A stretch of DNA of 64,000 nt from Cryptomeria japonica (GCF_030272615.1 NC_081406.1:246443218-246507217), one strand, 5' to 3'. Counted from the stretch's first letter, positions 26,002 to 38,620 are shown. Numbers and translations: made by a program. Notes: generated from the letters alone by a model not told the origin.

Positions 26002-27230
26002 GGGTATGTGCAGGATCATGGTGTGCCAAAATAGGCCCTTAAGTGGCAATGAAATTTCAAAAAATCAGAGTTTTGCAACTTGACATGAAAAATTGAATAA
26101 GTTATGAACATTATTTTTAAAATATGTAAGAAGAGAATCTATAGAAAATTGAATGTAGTTTCGAAGCTACTAGTTGTTTTTAAAAAAAAAAAATTCTATT
26201 TGATGAAAATTTCAAATTTCAATGCAGTGGTACAAAAATTTCAGGAAAAAGATAAGGAGTAGGTGTATGTCTGACCACCCTAATCACAATCAAATCATAA
26301 TATTTTTTTATAAGATTCATAATATAAGTATTAGACTCATGTCCGGATGTGACACATATTTTTTTATAAAGTAAATAATTATTTATGAATTTTTTACTAC
26401 AGCTTTTCAGAAATTCAGAAACTCCTATGTCTGACCACCTTAACTTGGTCAAAACCTTATGAAATTCAATTTTTTTAAATTTTTCCCTATAGTAGACGAA
26501 GCATAGGATGTGACACATGTTTTAGATTCAAAAAATGTAATGCGGTTTGAAAGTTATGAGTATTTTTCAATCAGTCTATCAATCAGGACTTTTGTCAGAA
26601 TTCAATTAGAAAATAAATAATAATAATTTATTAAAGTCGAAATAAGACAAGCCTTATATTGTTGGAAAGCTGAGAACGTCCTTAAAAAACCCTTTTCATT
26701 TTATCAATTTTGGCTATAAAAAAAGTTGTCAGCCACCAGTGTAAAGCCTAGAAAATCAAGGAATATTGAAAAACACGTTTTTTCAGTTGACTTTCCAAGC
26801 TTGTCACTTCCAAGCCAAATCCCAAAGCAAACCCGAACCAAAATATGGAGGGAAACATTTATGTTTTAAAATCAAATATGGGATAAAATCAGATATCGGA
26901 TTTTATTGGATAAAATCGAATATCTGATTTTTGAAAAAATAAAAAAATATATTTTAGTAAATTGGGCATAACTTTTGCATTTTATATCAAAATTTTGATT
27001 TTTTATAGGCGTTGGAAAGGTAATTAAGAGCTCTATGATATGGAATAGGTATATTTTCAATTATTTGTTTTAAAAAATAATTATAATTCATTTAAATTCA
27101 TCCTTCATTTTTAAAACATAAAAAACTCATGACTTTTTCATATGATTTCCCTATTGTATGAATTTTTGTAACAATCATCTCAAAATAAACTAAATAAGTA
27201 ATTAATTAATAATAGAAAATTTATGAATTT
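26002..27230 (+). repeat. T2 left arm
   Basis: The tip matches the right arm in inverted orientation. About 26060-26740 is unique to this arm, and 26740-27200 again matches. It includes ATCGGATTTTATTGG and ATCGAATATCTGAT phrases (26890-26930), GGCGTTGGAAAGG (27008-27020) and a CATTTAAATTCATCC stretch (27089-27103). Confidence 0.75.
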
Positions 27231-27917
27231 CATTGAGTTTGATAAATTTTGATAAACCATGTTATCTATGTTTGTTCCTTTCTCCACCTCTCTCTCTTAA
27301 ACCTATCACACCACCCATTTGTTTCTTCCTCCCTCTCTTTTGTCCATATTTATACATCTCTCTCTCTAGACCTATATCTCTAACTATCAATGAATACCTC
27401 ATTAAATCTCTCAAGCTCTACAAGGTGCTTATATTTCTACCTCTTCATAATTTCCTCCTCTATGTCACTCTCTCTTCCCTAAGATCTAGACTAGTCTCTC
27501 TGCATTTCATTCTCATCTCTAGCAACAAAATTCAGAGGGGACAAGGAGAGGTGTAAGGAAGTATCAAAAAAAGGAGAGGGGGAGAGAGGTGAGAAGGAGA
27601 GATTAATTGAGGGGAAGAGAGAGTGTGTGAGAGAGAGAGCTATAGGTAATTAGGTGGAAGGAGAAGAGAGAGAGGGAGGGGGTGATTGGGGTGAAGAGAG
27701 AATGAGAGGGAGAGTTTGAGATTATTAGGGGGTAGGAGGAGAGGGGGAGAGGGGAAAGTATCAACAAAGAGAGAAGAGAGATGGGGATAGAGGTGAAGAG
27801 AGACATAGAGAGTAATTAGGGGGTGGGTAGAAGGGGAGAGGGAAGTATCTATAAATCCATAGGAGGAGATAGGCGATTGAGGGTAATTGAGGAAAAGAAA
27901 TAATGTGAGAGAGAATA
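27231..27917. repeat. Polypyrimidine then polypurine tract, left of array
   Basis: 27270-27525 is CT-rich on the plus strand (CTCTCTCT phrases). From about 27535 it switches to GA-rich (GAGAGAGA and GGGGGAGAG) up to the start of the satellite. The serine/leucine-rich open frames here are composition artefacts. Confidence 0.85.
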
Positions 27918-30900
27918 TGGTGTCCTAAAGGGTCATATGGTGTCTCATGAACCTTTAGGACACCATATAACACCTTAGGACACCATATGATGTTGTTATA
28001 AGTCTTATGGTGTCCTAAGGGGTCATATGGTGTTCTATGAGCCTTTAGGACACCATATGGTGTCATTACAAGTCGTATGGTGTGTTAAGGGGTCATATTG
28101 TATCTTATGATCCCTTAAGACACCATATGACCCCTTAGGTATTATTAGGGGTCATATTGTGTCCGAATGGGTCATATGGTGTCATTGGGGGTTGTATGGT
28201 GTGCTAAGGGGTCATATTGTGTCCTAAGGGGTCACAAGACATCGTATAACCCCTTAGACACCATATGATCCATTAGGTCTTGTTAGGGCTCATACTATGT
28301 CCTAAGAGGTCATATGGTGTCCCATGACCCTTTAGGACACCATATGACCCCTTAGGACATCATATGGTGTTGTTATGGGTCTTATGGTGTCCTAAGGGGT
28401 CATATGGTGTCCTAAAACCCCTTAGGACACCATATGACCCCTTAGGAAATCATATGGTGTTGTTATGGGTCTTATGGTGTCCTAAGGGGTCATATGGTGT
28501 CCTAAAACCCCTTAGGACACCATATGACCCCTTAGGACATTATATGACCCATTAGGATACCATACGATACCTTGGGACACCATATGGTATCACAAGGAGT
28601 CGTATGGTGTCCTAAGGGGTCATATGGTATCCTATGAACCCTTATGACAATATATGACCCATTAGGTGTCATCAAGGGTCTTATTGTGTCCTAATGGGTT
28701 ATATGGTGTCGTATGACCCCTTAGGACACCATATGCTTGGAGACAATATGGTGCTATGGGTCGTATGGTGTCCTATGACACCTTAGGACACCATATGACC
28801 CCTTAGGATACCATTTAGTGTTGTTATGTGTCGTATGGTGTCCTATGGCCCCTTAAGTGTCATTAGGGTTATTTTATGTCCTAAGGGGTCGTATTGTGTC
28901 CTAAGGGGTCATATGGTGTCCTATGATCCCTTAGGACACTATATGATGTTGTTAGTGGTCATATTATGTCCTAAGGGGTCATATTGTGTCTTATGACCCC
29001 TTAGGACACCACATGGTATCGATATGGGTCGTATGGTCTTCTAAGGGGTCATATGGTGTTCTATGACCCCTTAGGACACCAATTTTATGTTCTTATGGGT
29101 CGTATGCTCTCTTAAGGGATCATATGGTGTCCTATGACCCCTCAGGAAACCATATGGTTTCATTATGCATTGTATGGTTTCCTAAGGGGTCATATGATGC
29201 TCTATGAGGGTGGTATGGTGTGCTAAGGGGTCATATGGTGTCCTATGATCGTTTATAACACCATATGACCCCTTAGGTATCGTTAGGTGTCATTTTGTGT
29301 CGTTAGGGGTCATATGATGTCCTATGACCCCCTAGGACACAATATGACCCCTTAGGTGTTGTTAGGGGTCATATTGTGTCCTAATGGGTCATATAGTGTC
29401 CTACGACTCCTTAGGACACCATATGGTGTTGTTTGGGATTGTATGGTGTGCTAAGGGGTCATATTGTGTCCTAAAGATTCCTAGGACATCATATAACCTC
29501 TCAGGACACCATATGACTCCTAAGATATTGTTAGGGGTCATATTGTGTCTCATGACACCATATGACCCCTTAGGACACCATATCGTGTCGTTATGGATCT
29601 TCTGATGTTCTAAGGGGTTATATGGTGTTCTGAGGGGTCATATGGTTTTATATGACCCCTTAGGATACCATATGACACCTTAGGACACCATATGGTGTCG
29701 TAAAGGGTCATATGGTGTTCTAAGGGGTTATATGGTGTTCTATGGGGTCATATGGTTCTGTATGATCCCTTAGGACACTATATAACATTGTTAGGGGTCA
29801 TATTATGTCCTAAGGGGTCATATTGTGTCTTAGGACCCCTTAGGACACCACATTGTGTCATTATATGTTGTATGGTGTTCTAAGGGGTCATATGGTATTC
29901 TATGACCCTCTAGGACATCATATTATGTTGTTATGGGTTGTATGGTCTCCTAAGGAGTCATATAGTGTCCTATGACCCCTTAGGACAACATATGACCCCT
30001 TAGGACACCATATGGTGTCATTATGTGTCGTATGGTGTCCTAAAGGGTCATATGGTGTTATATGACCCCTTAGGACACCATATGGTGTCGTTAGGGGTCA
30101 TATGGAGTGCTAAGGGGTCATATGGTGTCCTATGACCCCTTAACACACAATATAACCCCTTAGTACACCATAAAGTGTCCTTAGGGGTCATATGGTGTCC
30201 TATGACCCCTTAGGAAATAATTTGACCCCTTAGGTGTTGTTAGGGGTCATATTATGTTCTAATGGGTTATATGGTGTCGTTAGGGGTTGTCTGGTGTGCT
30301 AAAGGGTCATATTTTGTTCTAAAGGTTCCTAGGACATCATATAACCCCTTAGGACACCATATGACCCTTAGGTCATATGGTGTTGTTAGGGGTAATATTG
30401 TGTCCTAAGGAGTCATATGGTGTCTGATGACACCATATGACCCCTTAGGACACCATGTCATGTGGTTATGGGTCTTCTTGTGCTCTAAGGGGTCATATGG
30501 TGTTATATGACCCATTAGGATACCATATGACCCCTTAGGAAACTATATGGTGCCGTAAAGGGTGGTATGGTGTTGCAAGGGGTCGTACAGTGTCTTAAGG
30601 GGTCATATGGTGTACTATGACCCCTTAGGACACTATATGATGTTGTTAGGGGTCATATTATTTCCTAAGGGGTAATATTATGCCTTATGACCCCTTAAGA
30701 CACCACATGGTGTCATTATGGGTTGTATGGTGTTCTAAAAGGTCCTATGGTGTTCTATTACCCTCTAAGACATCATATTATGTTGTTATGGGTTGTATAG
30801 TCCTCTAAGTGGTCATATGGTGTCCTCTGACCCCTTAGGACACCATATAGTGTCATTATGTATAAAATGGTGTCCTAAGGGGTCATATGGTGTTCAATGA

Positions 30901-33900
30901 CCCCTTAGGACACCATATGACTCCTTAGGATACCATATGGTGTTATTAGGGTTCATATGTGTGCGAAGGGGTCAAATGGTGTCCTATGACCCCTTAAGAC
31001 ACCACATGGTGTCGTTATGGGTCATATGGTGTTCTATGACCCTCTAAGACACTATATTATGTTGTTATGGGTTGTTTGGTCCTCTAAGGGGTCATATGGT
31101 GTCCTATGACCCCTTAGGACACCATATGACTCCTTAGGACACCATATGGTGTCATTAGGGGTCATATGGTGTGCTAAGGGGTCAAATGGTGTCCTATGAC
31201 CCCTTAAGACACCACATGGTGTCATTATGGGTCGTATGGTGTTCTAAGGGGTCATATGGTGTTTTATGACCCTCTAAGACACCATATTATGTTGTTATGG
31301 GTTGTATGTTCCTCTAAGGGGTCATATGGTGTCCTATGACCCCTTAGGACACCATATAGTGTCATTATGCATCGTATGGTATGCTAAGGGGTCATATGGT
31401 ATTCTATGACCCCTTAGGACACCATATGACTCCTTAGGACACCATATGGTGTCATTAGGGGTCATATGGTGTGCTATGGGGTCAAATGGTGTCCTATGAC
31501 CCCTTAAGACACCACATGGTGTTGTTATGGGATGTATGGTGTTCTAAGGGGTCATATGGTGTTCTATGACCCTCTAAGACACCATATTATGTTGTTATGG
31601 GTTGTATGGTCCTCTAAGGTGTCATATGGTGTCCTATGATCTCTTAGGACACCATATAGTTTTATTATGCATCGTATGGTGTCCTAAGGGGTTATACGGT
31701 GTTCTATGACCCCTTAGGACACCCTATGACTCCTTAGGACACCATATGGTGTCATTAGGGGTCATATGGTGTGTTAAGGGGTCAAATGGTGTCCTATGAC
31801 CCCTTAGAAAACCATATGACCCCTTAGGTATCATTAGGTGTCATTTTGTGTCGTTAGGGGTCATAGTCATATGGTGTCCTATGACCCCTTAGGACACAAT
31901 ATGACCCCTTAAGACACCATATAGTGTCGTTAGGGGTCATATGGTGTCCGATGACCCCTTATGACATAATATGACCCCTTAGGTGTTGTTAGGGGTCATA
32001 TTATGTCCTAACAGGTTATATGGTGTCCTACAACCCCTTAGGACACCATATGGTGTCGTTAGGGGTTGTATGGTGTGCTAAAGGGTCATATTTTGTTCTA
32101 AAGGTTCCTAGGACATCATATAAATGCTTAGGACACCATATGACCCCTTAGGTATTGTTAGGGGTCATATTGTGTCCTAAGGAGTCATATGGTGTCGTAA
32201 AGGGTAGTATGGTGTCGCAAGGGGTCGTATGGTGTCCTAAGGGGTCATATGGTGTCCTATGACCCCTTAGGACACTATATGATGTTGTTAGGGGTCATAT
32301 TATGTCCTAAGGGGTAATATTATGTCTTATGACCCCTTAAGACACCGCATGGTGTTGTTATGGGTCGTATGGTGTTCTAAAAGGCCATATGGTGTTCTAT
32401 TACCCTCTAAGACACCATATTATGTTGTTATGGGTTGTATAATCCTCTAAGGGGTCATATGGTGTCCTATGACCTCCTAGGACACCATATAGCATCATTA
32501 TGTATCGAATGGTGTCCTAAGGGGTCATATGGTGTTCAATGACCCCTTAGGACACCATATGACTCCTTAGGACACCATATGGTGTCATTAGGGGTCATAT
32601 GGTGTGCTAAGGGGTCAAATGGTGTCCTATGACCCCTTAAGACACCACATGGTGTTGTTATGGGTCGTATGGTGTTCTAAGGGGTCATATGGTGTTCTAT
32701 GACCCCTATGACCCCTTAGGACACAATATGACCCCTTAAGACACCATATAGTGTCGTTAGGGATCATATGGTGTCCTATGACCCCTTACGACACAATATG
32801 ACCCCTTAGGTGTTGTTAGGGCTCATATTGTGTCCTAACTGGTCATATGGTGTCCTACGACCGCTTAGGACACCATATGGTGTTGTTAGGGGTTGTATGG
32901 TGTGCTAAGGTGTCATATTGTGTCCTAAAGGTTCCTAGAATATCATATAACCCCTTATGACACCATATGACCCCTTTGGTATCGTTAGGGGTCATATTGT
33001 GTCCTAAGGGGTCATATGGTGTCTCTTGACACTATATGACCCCTTAGGACACCATATCATGTTGTTATGGGTCTTCTTGTGTTATAAGGGGTCATATTGT
33101 GTTATATGACACTTTAGGATATGATATGACCCGTGTTGTTAGGGGTCATATTGTGTCTTAACAGGTTATATGATGCCCGACGACCCCTTAAAACACCATA
33201 TGGTGTCATTAGGGGTTGTATGGTATCCTAAGGGGTCATATTGTGTACTAAAGGTTCCTAGGATATCATATAACCCCTTGGACACCGTATGACCCCTTAG
33301 GTATCGTTAGGGGTCATATTGTTTCCTAAGGGGTCATATGATGTCTCATGACACCATATGACCCCTTAGGACACCATATCATATTGTTATGGGTCTTCTT
33401 GTGTTCTAAGGGGTCATATGGTGTTATATGACCCCTTAGGACACCATATGGTGTCGTAAAGGGTGGTATGATGTTGTATGGTGTCTTGAGGGGTCATATG
33501 GTGTCCTATGACCCATTGTGACACTATATGACGTTGTTAGGGGTAATATTATGTCCTAAGGGGTAATATTGTGTCTTATGACCCCTTTAGACACTAGATG
33601 GTTTTGTTATGGGTCGTATGGTGTTCTAAGGGGTTGTATGGTGTTCTTTGACCCTCTAGGACACCATATTATGTTGTTATGGGTCATTTGGTCTCCTAAG
33701 GGGTCATATGGTGTCCTATCATTTGGTCTCCTAAGGGGTCATATGGTGTCCTATGACCCCTTAGGACACCATATGGTGTCCTAAGGGGTCATATGGTGTT
33801 CTATGACCCCTTAGGACACCATATGGTGTCATTAGGGGTTGTATGGTGTGCTAAGGGGTCATATGGTGTCCTATGACCCCTTAGAACACCATATGACCCC

Positions 33901-34865
33901 TTAGGTATTGTTAAGTGTCATTTTGTGTCGTTACATGTCATATGGTCTCCTATGAACCCTTAGGACACAATATGACCCCTTAAGACACCATATAGTGTCA
34001 TTAGGGGTCATATGGTGTCCTATGACCCCTTAGGACACACTATGACCCCTTAGGTGTTGTTAGGGGTCATATTGTGCCATAACGGGTCATATGGTGTCCT
34101 ACGACCCCTTAGGACACCATATTGTGTCATTAGGGGTTGTATGGTGTGCTAAGGGGTCATATTATGTCCTAAAAGTTCCTAGGACATCATATGACCCCTT
34201 AGGACACCATATGACCCCTTAGGTATCGTTAGGGGTCATATTGTGTCCTAAGGGGTCATATGGTGTCTCCTAACACCATATGACATATCGTGTTGTTATG
34301 GGTCTTCTTGTGTTATAAGGGGTCATATGGTGTTATATGACCCCTTAGGACACCATATGGTGTCATAAGGGATCATATGGTGTTATAAGGGGTCATATGG
34401 TTTCCTATGACCCCTTATGACACTATATGACCCCTTAGGTGTAGCCATGGGTCGTATTATGTCCTAATTGGTCATATGACATTCTTTGACCCCTTAAGAC
34501 ACCATATGACCCCTTGGGACACTATATGGTGCTATGGGTCGTATGGTGTCCTAAGGGGTCATATTGTGTCCTATGACCCCTTAGGACACAATATAACCCT
34601 TTAGGATGCCACATTGTGTCATTAGGGGTTGTATGGTGTCCTAAGGGGTCATTTGGTGTCTTATGACCCCTTAGGACACCATATGGTGTCATTAGGGGTC
34701 TTATTGTGTCTTAAGGGGTCATATGGTGTTTTATGACCCCTTATGACACCATATGACCCCTTAGGAGACCATATGGCGTCGTTAGGGGTCATATTGTGTC
34801 CTAAGGGGTCATATGATGTTCTATGACCCCTTAGGACATGGTATAACCCCTTAGGAGACCATATA
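27918..34865. repeat. 7-kb near-palindromic 10/20-bp satellite array
   Basis: The array is built from two decamers and their complements: GTCATATGGT/ACCATATGAC and GTCCTAAGGG/CCCTTAGGAC. Each has a self-complementary core (CATATG; CCTAAGG/CCTTAGG). Units change strand orientation constantly, producing perfect hairpins such as GGACACCATATGGTGTCC. The 10-bp register holds without slippage for long runs (for example 31081-31860). A 300-bp higher-order period is visible at 31121, 31421 and 31721. Variant units (GTCGTTATGG, GTCATTAGGG) are interspersed. There is no spacer/repeat structure like CRISPR and no coding sense. Confidence 0.95.
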
Positions 34866-35890
34866 TACTAATTTTCAAATAAGGAGAGATATAAAGGTGA
34901 AGAGAGATGAAGAACTAAAGAGAGCGAAAAGAACTAAAGGACAAGGACATAAATAGAGATATAGATATTAAGGAGTATGAAGTGAGAGGGAGAAAAACTA
35001 AAGGACAAGGATGGATAGAAAGAGGTAGACATATCTAGATATTGAAAAGGAGAGAGGAAGATATAAATAAAAGATGAAGATAAAGGGAGAGGGAGGTGAA
35101 TAGATATAGAGAAAGAGAGAGGTAAAGACAAAGATAAATATATGAAGAGATGGAGAAAAATGGACAGAGAGGGGTAAAGAGAGAGATAAAAAAAGGAAGA
35201 GATAGAGAGATATAAAGGAAGAGAAATATCGATAGATAGAGATATATAGATAGTGCAAGAGAGTGAGAAAGAGAGATAGAGATTATAGATAGGGATAGAT
35301 AGAGAGGGAGAGAGAAAAAGAGGAAGATGTAGAGATATATAAAGGCACTATAGAGAAGGATGTGGGGAGAGAGCAAAAGATATATAAATATTGAGTAAAT
35401 AAAGAGATAAAAGTAGAGAAAGGGAAAGATACTTCAAGATGGTGATAGAGGAATTGACAGAGAAGTAGATTAATCATGTATAGAGGAATATATATAAAGA
35501 TAGAGCAACATATAAAAAGAGATATTGATAGGGAAAGAGATGGAGATGTGAAGATGGAGATAGAGATAGATATGGATAGAACATGATAGAGAGAGTAAGA
35601 TAAATGGAGGGAGAGATGGAGTGAATAAGTGAGATTTAGAGATAATGAAGTATAAATATACATGAAGATAGATCTATAGGGATAGAGAGAGAGAGGGGAC
35701 AAGATAGGGAGAGAAAGGAGGTGATAGAGACAAGTAATATATAAGTATAGGTAGGATAAGGTAAAGGAGGGAGATAAATAGAGAGAAGAGAGACTATTAG
35801 AGAGAAATATAGAAATAAGGAGTGACAATGATGGAGTGGGAGAGGAAGAGATATGAATAGAAAGATGGAGATATATGCAGAGATGCATGT
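34866..35890. repeat. GA-rich tract right of array
   Basis: About 1 kb of purine-rich plus strand (GAGAGAGA and AGATAGAGATA phrases). Open frames on the minus strand read as Leu/Ser/Tyr-rich low complexity and are not genes. Confidence 0.85.
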
Positions 35891-36004
35891 AACTTGGGAA
35901 TTTATTTATCTACATGGAATGAGAAAATAAGTGACATAAGTAGAGAACAAAGATATATATAAAATATATTATTTAAGTATAGATAGACAAGTGATAGATA
36001 AAGG

Positions 36005-36530
36005 AGGTGATAGGAAAAAAAATGAGACTTTGTATGCAAAATTTGTGAGTATTTAAAGTTTTAAAATTGAAGGACTAAATTTAAATGATTATAATTGATT
36101 TTTGGTCTATAACATCATCAAAATACCTCATCCATTTGATAGGTCTATGAATTACCTTTCCAACGCCTGTAAAAAATCAAAATTTCAATAAGAAACGCAA
36201 AAGTTATGGCCATTTTACTAAACTATATTTTTTATGTTGATAAAAACGGATATCCGATTTGAAAAGTATGATATCACACTAGTGACATCACAATGTTGAC
36301 ATCACAATAGTAACATCACAAATTGGATATACGATAATATCGGATATCCGATTTTATCAGATATCCGATTTTATCGAATATACGATTTGGTTTGGTATTA
36401 CCAAACCAAATTCAAATTTCGCCCAACCCATACAAAAAGTCAAAGCAGATTTTGGCATGTTTGGAAAGTTTGAAAGATAATTTTTTTCTCTATTGCCACT
36501 TTTTAGCCCCCCTTGATCTTGCACATACTT
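36005..36530 (-). repeat. T2 right arm
   Basis: Inverted counterpart of parts of 26002-27200. It holds repeated GATATCCGATTTTATC phrases (36245-36395), CCTTTCCAACGCCTG (36160-36174) and terminal TTGCACATACTT. It is shorter than the left arm, lacking the equivalent of 26060-26740. Confidence 0.75.
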
Positions 36531-37601
36531 GACAATTCAAAAATGCAAGAATGTTTTATTGGCTATGCAAAGTTCACAAGATAACCAATGTCCATTTATG
36601 GAGTTTTTTTGAAGCGGGACATGGTAAGGGAGAACACGATGGAGCTGGTGCCTGTGTAAAAAGAGCTCTTGCTAGAGAATAATTGAAATTTGAGGATGCA
36701 ACAAAATTCAGAGATGCTCGTGCAGTTGTAGATTGGTGCAATTCAAAGTTGTCAAAAGGATCAACTAAAAACTCTATGATTTGATGTTTCTTTTGGTTGA
36801 TAGAGGAAGATAGTATTCCTATTCGACATGATTGTAATACTATCATTGGATTAGCTAAATGGCATTCATTTAAGAGTTCTAATTCAAACACATGGACTAT
36901 ATTCACAAGGTAGCTTGCTTTCTTTTGTCAGTTTTGTGTTTCTGAAGATTGGGAATTTTGTGAGAATAAAGAATGGGTTGAAGAATGGCAACAAAGATCA
37001 TTGACACCCATAGATGCAAATGATCCGCATGAAAGAACTGATGAAGATATGGATCAGATGTTTGCATCAAATGACTATGATCACATTTCAGATCTTATAC
37101 AACAAGGTAAATTTGTTTTGATTTATTAAATAGTACATATTTATGAAATCTTACAGTGTATATTTCTATTTTTATTTCTCATTAAATATTAAAATAAAAA
37201 TTGTTTTGTGCACAGGATATGTCTATGCTGTTGTTGCACCAGAGGACAATGAAGAGGGGATAGAGTATTGGTTGGCTCGATGTGTAGAGCCAAAACATTA
37301 GCTAGCCACTCCTTGAGTAGATGATGATGGTTATGACTATCCAACAGGATCTGTGGTTGTTGTTGGCACTTGGCTATGCAAATATCTAGCAAGAAAGAAT
37401 GGATTGTTCGCATTTGAAGATTATGAATTAGAGAAGAAGTTTATACATTACTCACATTTGGTAATGGCAACTAATATAAATCTGGATAGATATCATGGCA
37501 AGCCTGCTAATAAGCAATTATGTACTCTCTCTATGGAAAAGCACGAGACAATTATAGATGCTTTGCAAAAGAGAGAGGATGTAGACGGTATAACCGAATG
37601 A
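36531..37601 (+). pseudogene. T1 DDE-like transposase, 3' part
   Basis: Resumes the frame broken at 26001. LWSFFEAGHGKGEHDGAG (about 36594-36650) is the likely site of the third acidic residue and a helical VKRAL segment. A WCNSKLSKGS region, a W/C-rich stretch and an acidic segment ending at 37106 follow. A 109-bp GT-AG intron (37107-37215) precedes the last exon (37216-37601), which encodes VYAVVAPEDNEEGIEYWLA and a Gly/Val-rich GSVVVVGTWL stretch before TGA at 37601. Stops at about 36691 (TAA), 36781 (TGA), 36912 (TAG), 37300 (TAG) and 37314 (TGA) are all one C-to-T change from Gln or Arg codons. Joined to the 5' part it would be somewhat under 1000 residues. Confidence 0.75.
37107..37215 (+). 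other. Intron in T1 transposase
   Basis: Donor AAG/GTAAAT, acceptor TGTGCACAG/GA. Length is 109 bp and AT-rich (poly-T and ATTAAA runs). Removing it joins G and GA into a Gly codon and keeps the frame open on both sides. Confidence 0.8.
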
Positions 37602-37859
37602 ATATCAAGTAAGTTATAATTTGGACCCTTAATCCACCTCCCTTTTAAAAGTTGTGATGCATATTATATATAGCATTTTAAATCATGCATCATAATTATA
37701 AAATCTAATCTAGTAAAATTTTGTTTCAGCTCTACAACAAGTAGAAGGCATCAATGAAAACAAATTTATTTGTGCATACTTTATGTTTCATTTTGAATAA
37801 TTAAAAGTAAGTTAAAATTTTTGTACCCTTAAGGAAAATCCCTTTGAAGAGTCACGATG

Positions 37860-38125
37860 TATGCTTTATGTTGTATTTTAAATTCAATGCATCCTAATTA
37901 TAAAAACTAATCATATGTATATTTTTTTTCCAGGTCTCTCAAAGTAGACTTGGCCTCAATGACTACTATTGTTTGTGCATACTTTATGTTGTATTTTAAA
38001 TTAAATGCATCTCGATTATAAAAACTAATCATATGTATTTTTTCTTCCAAGTCTCTCAGAGTAGACTTGGCCTCCATGACTACTATTGTGTGTGCATACT
38101 TTATGTTGTATTTTGAGAGATATAA
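37860..38125 (+). repeat. 118-bp tandem repeat after transposase stop
   Basis: Two full copies and a partial third of a unit containing CTTTATGTTGTATTTTAAAT and CTCTCA.AGTAGACTTGGCCT begin near 37860, 37978 and 38096. It lies in the probable 3' UTR or the intergenic space between T1's convergent genes. Confidence 0.8.
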
Positions 38126-38620
38126 ATCCTTATTATTATAATTTAAATAGATTGTTTATTTTATTTTAGATATGTCTTCTTGATTAAATTTGTGTAATAT
38201 ACATAAATGAGAGACTATTGGTCAAATTTATAAATGAGATAATTATGTTTTAATCAAGTTCTATTCAATATATTTGTTTTGATACTTTTCTAGATTATCA
38301 TCATTATTATTGTAATGATAATTATATATTTGAATATATATTTTGCTTATCTATGATGATTAATGCTTTTTAATTTAGAGTATGTTATAGTTATAAGATA
38401 TGTTTCGATACTTAGTTCATGTTGTACACCTTTAGTTTATCTAATCACAAAAACTATTTAAATAAAATTCCAAAAATAAAATTACAAGTCCACATAATCC
38501 ATATAAAGTTATTTAAGCACAACTTCCATAAATAAAATTTCAAGTCCACATAATATATAAAGTATGCACAAAATATATATGATCTAATGTGCACAAAATA
38601 TAATTTCACATAATATCTAA
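38126..38620. other. AT-rich spacer between T1 genes
   Basis: No coding signal. It probably contains the 3' ends of both convergent transcripts; many AATAAA-like words occur but none can be singled out. Confidence 0.4.

Larger units (their letters stand above)
26002..36530. mobile_element. T2: satellite-bearing TIR element inside T1 transposase
   Basis: The left end GGGTATGTGCAGGATCA and the complement of the right end, AAGTATGTGCAAGATCA, are inverted repeats. GACA flanks both sides (25998-26001, 36531-36534), and removing 26002-36534 rejoins the transposase frame (GGA CAA TTC). Length is 10,529 bp. The inverted similarity continues inward through AGTGGCAAT, GATATC-rich repeats and a TTTTATAGGCGTTGGAAAGG block on each side. 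No gene is present. Ends and 4-bp duplication resemble T1's, so T2 is probably a non-autonomous derivative mobilised by a T1-type transposase. Confidence 0.8.

Noticed and set aside
27761..33784. Open frames across the satellite (Pro/Tyr/Gly-rich, such as 28364-28555 and 33569-33784)
   Set aside because: They follow the 20-bp repeat period and end wherever a variant unit creates a stop. No start context or non-repeat sequence is present.
27918..34865. CRISPR-like array of short repeats
   Set aside because: There are no unique spacers; every base belongs to variants of the same decamers and orientation alternates. The genome is eukaryotic.
34934..35888. Leu/Ser/Tyr-rich minus-strand frames up to 201 codons
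   Set aside because: They are translations of purine-rich simple sequence, with several overlapping frames open at once.
26002..36530. T2 as an hAT element starting CAGGG
   Set aside because: The 8-bp flanks that would follow from a CAGGG start do not match, whereas GACA flanks and the restored reading frame fit a 4-bp duplication. The right end also lacks the hAT form.
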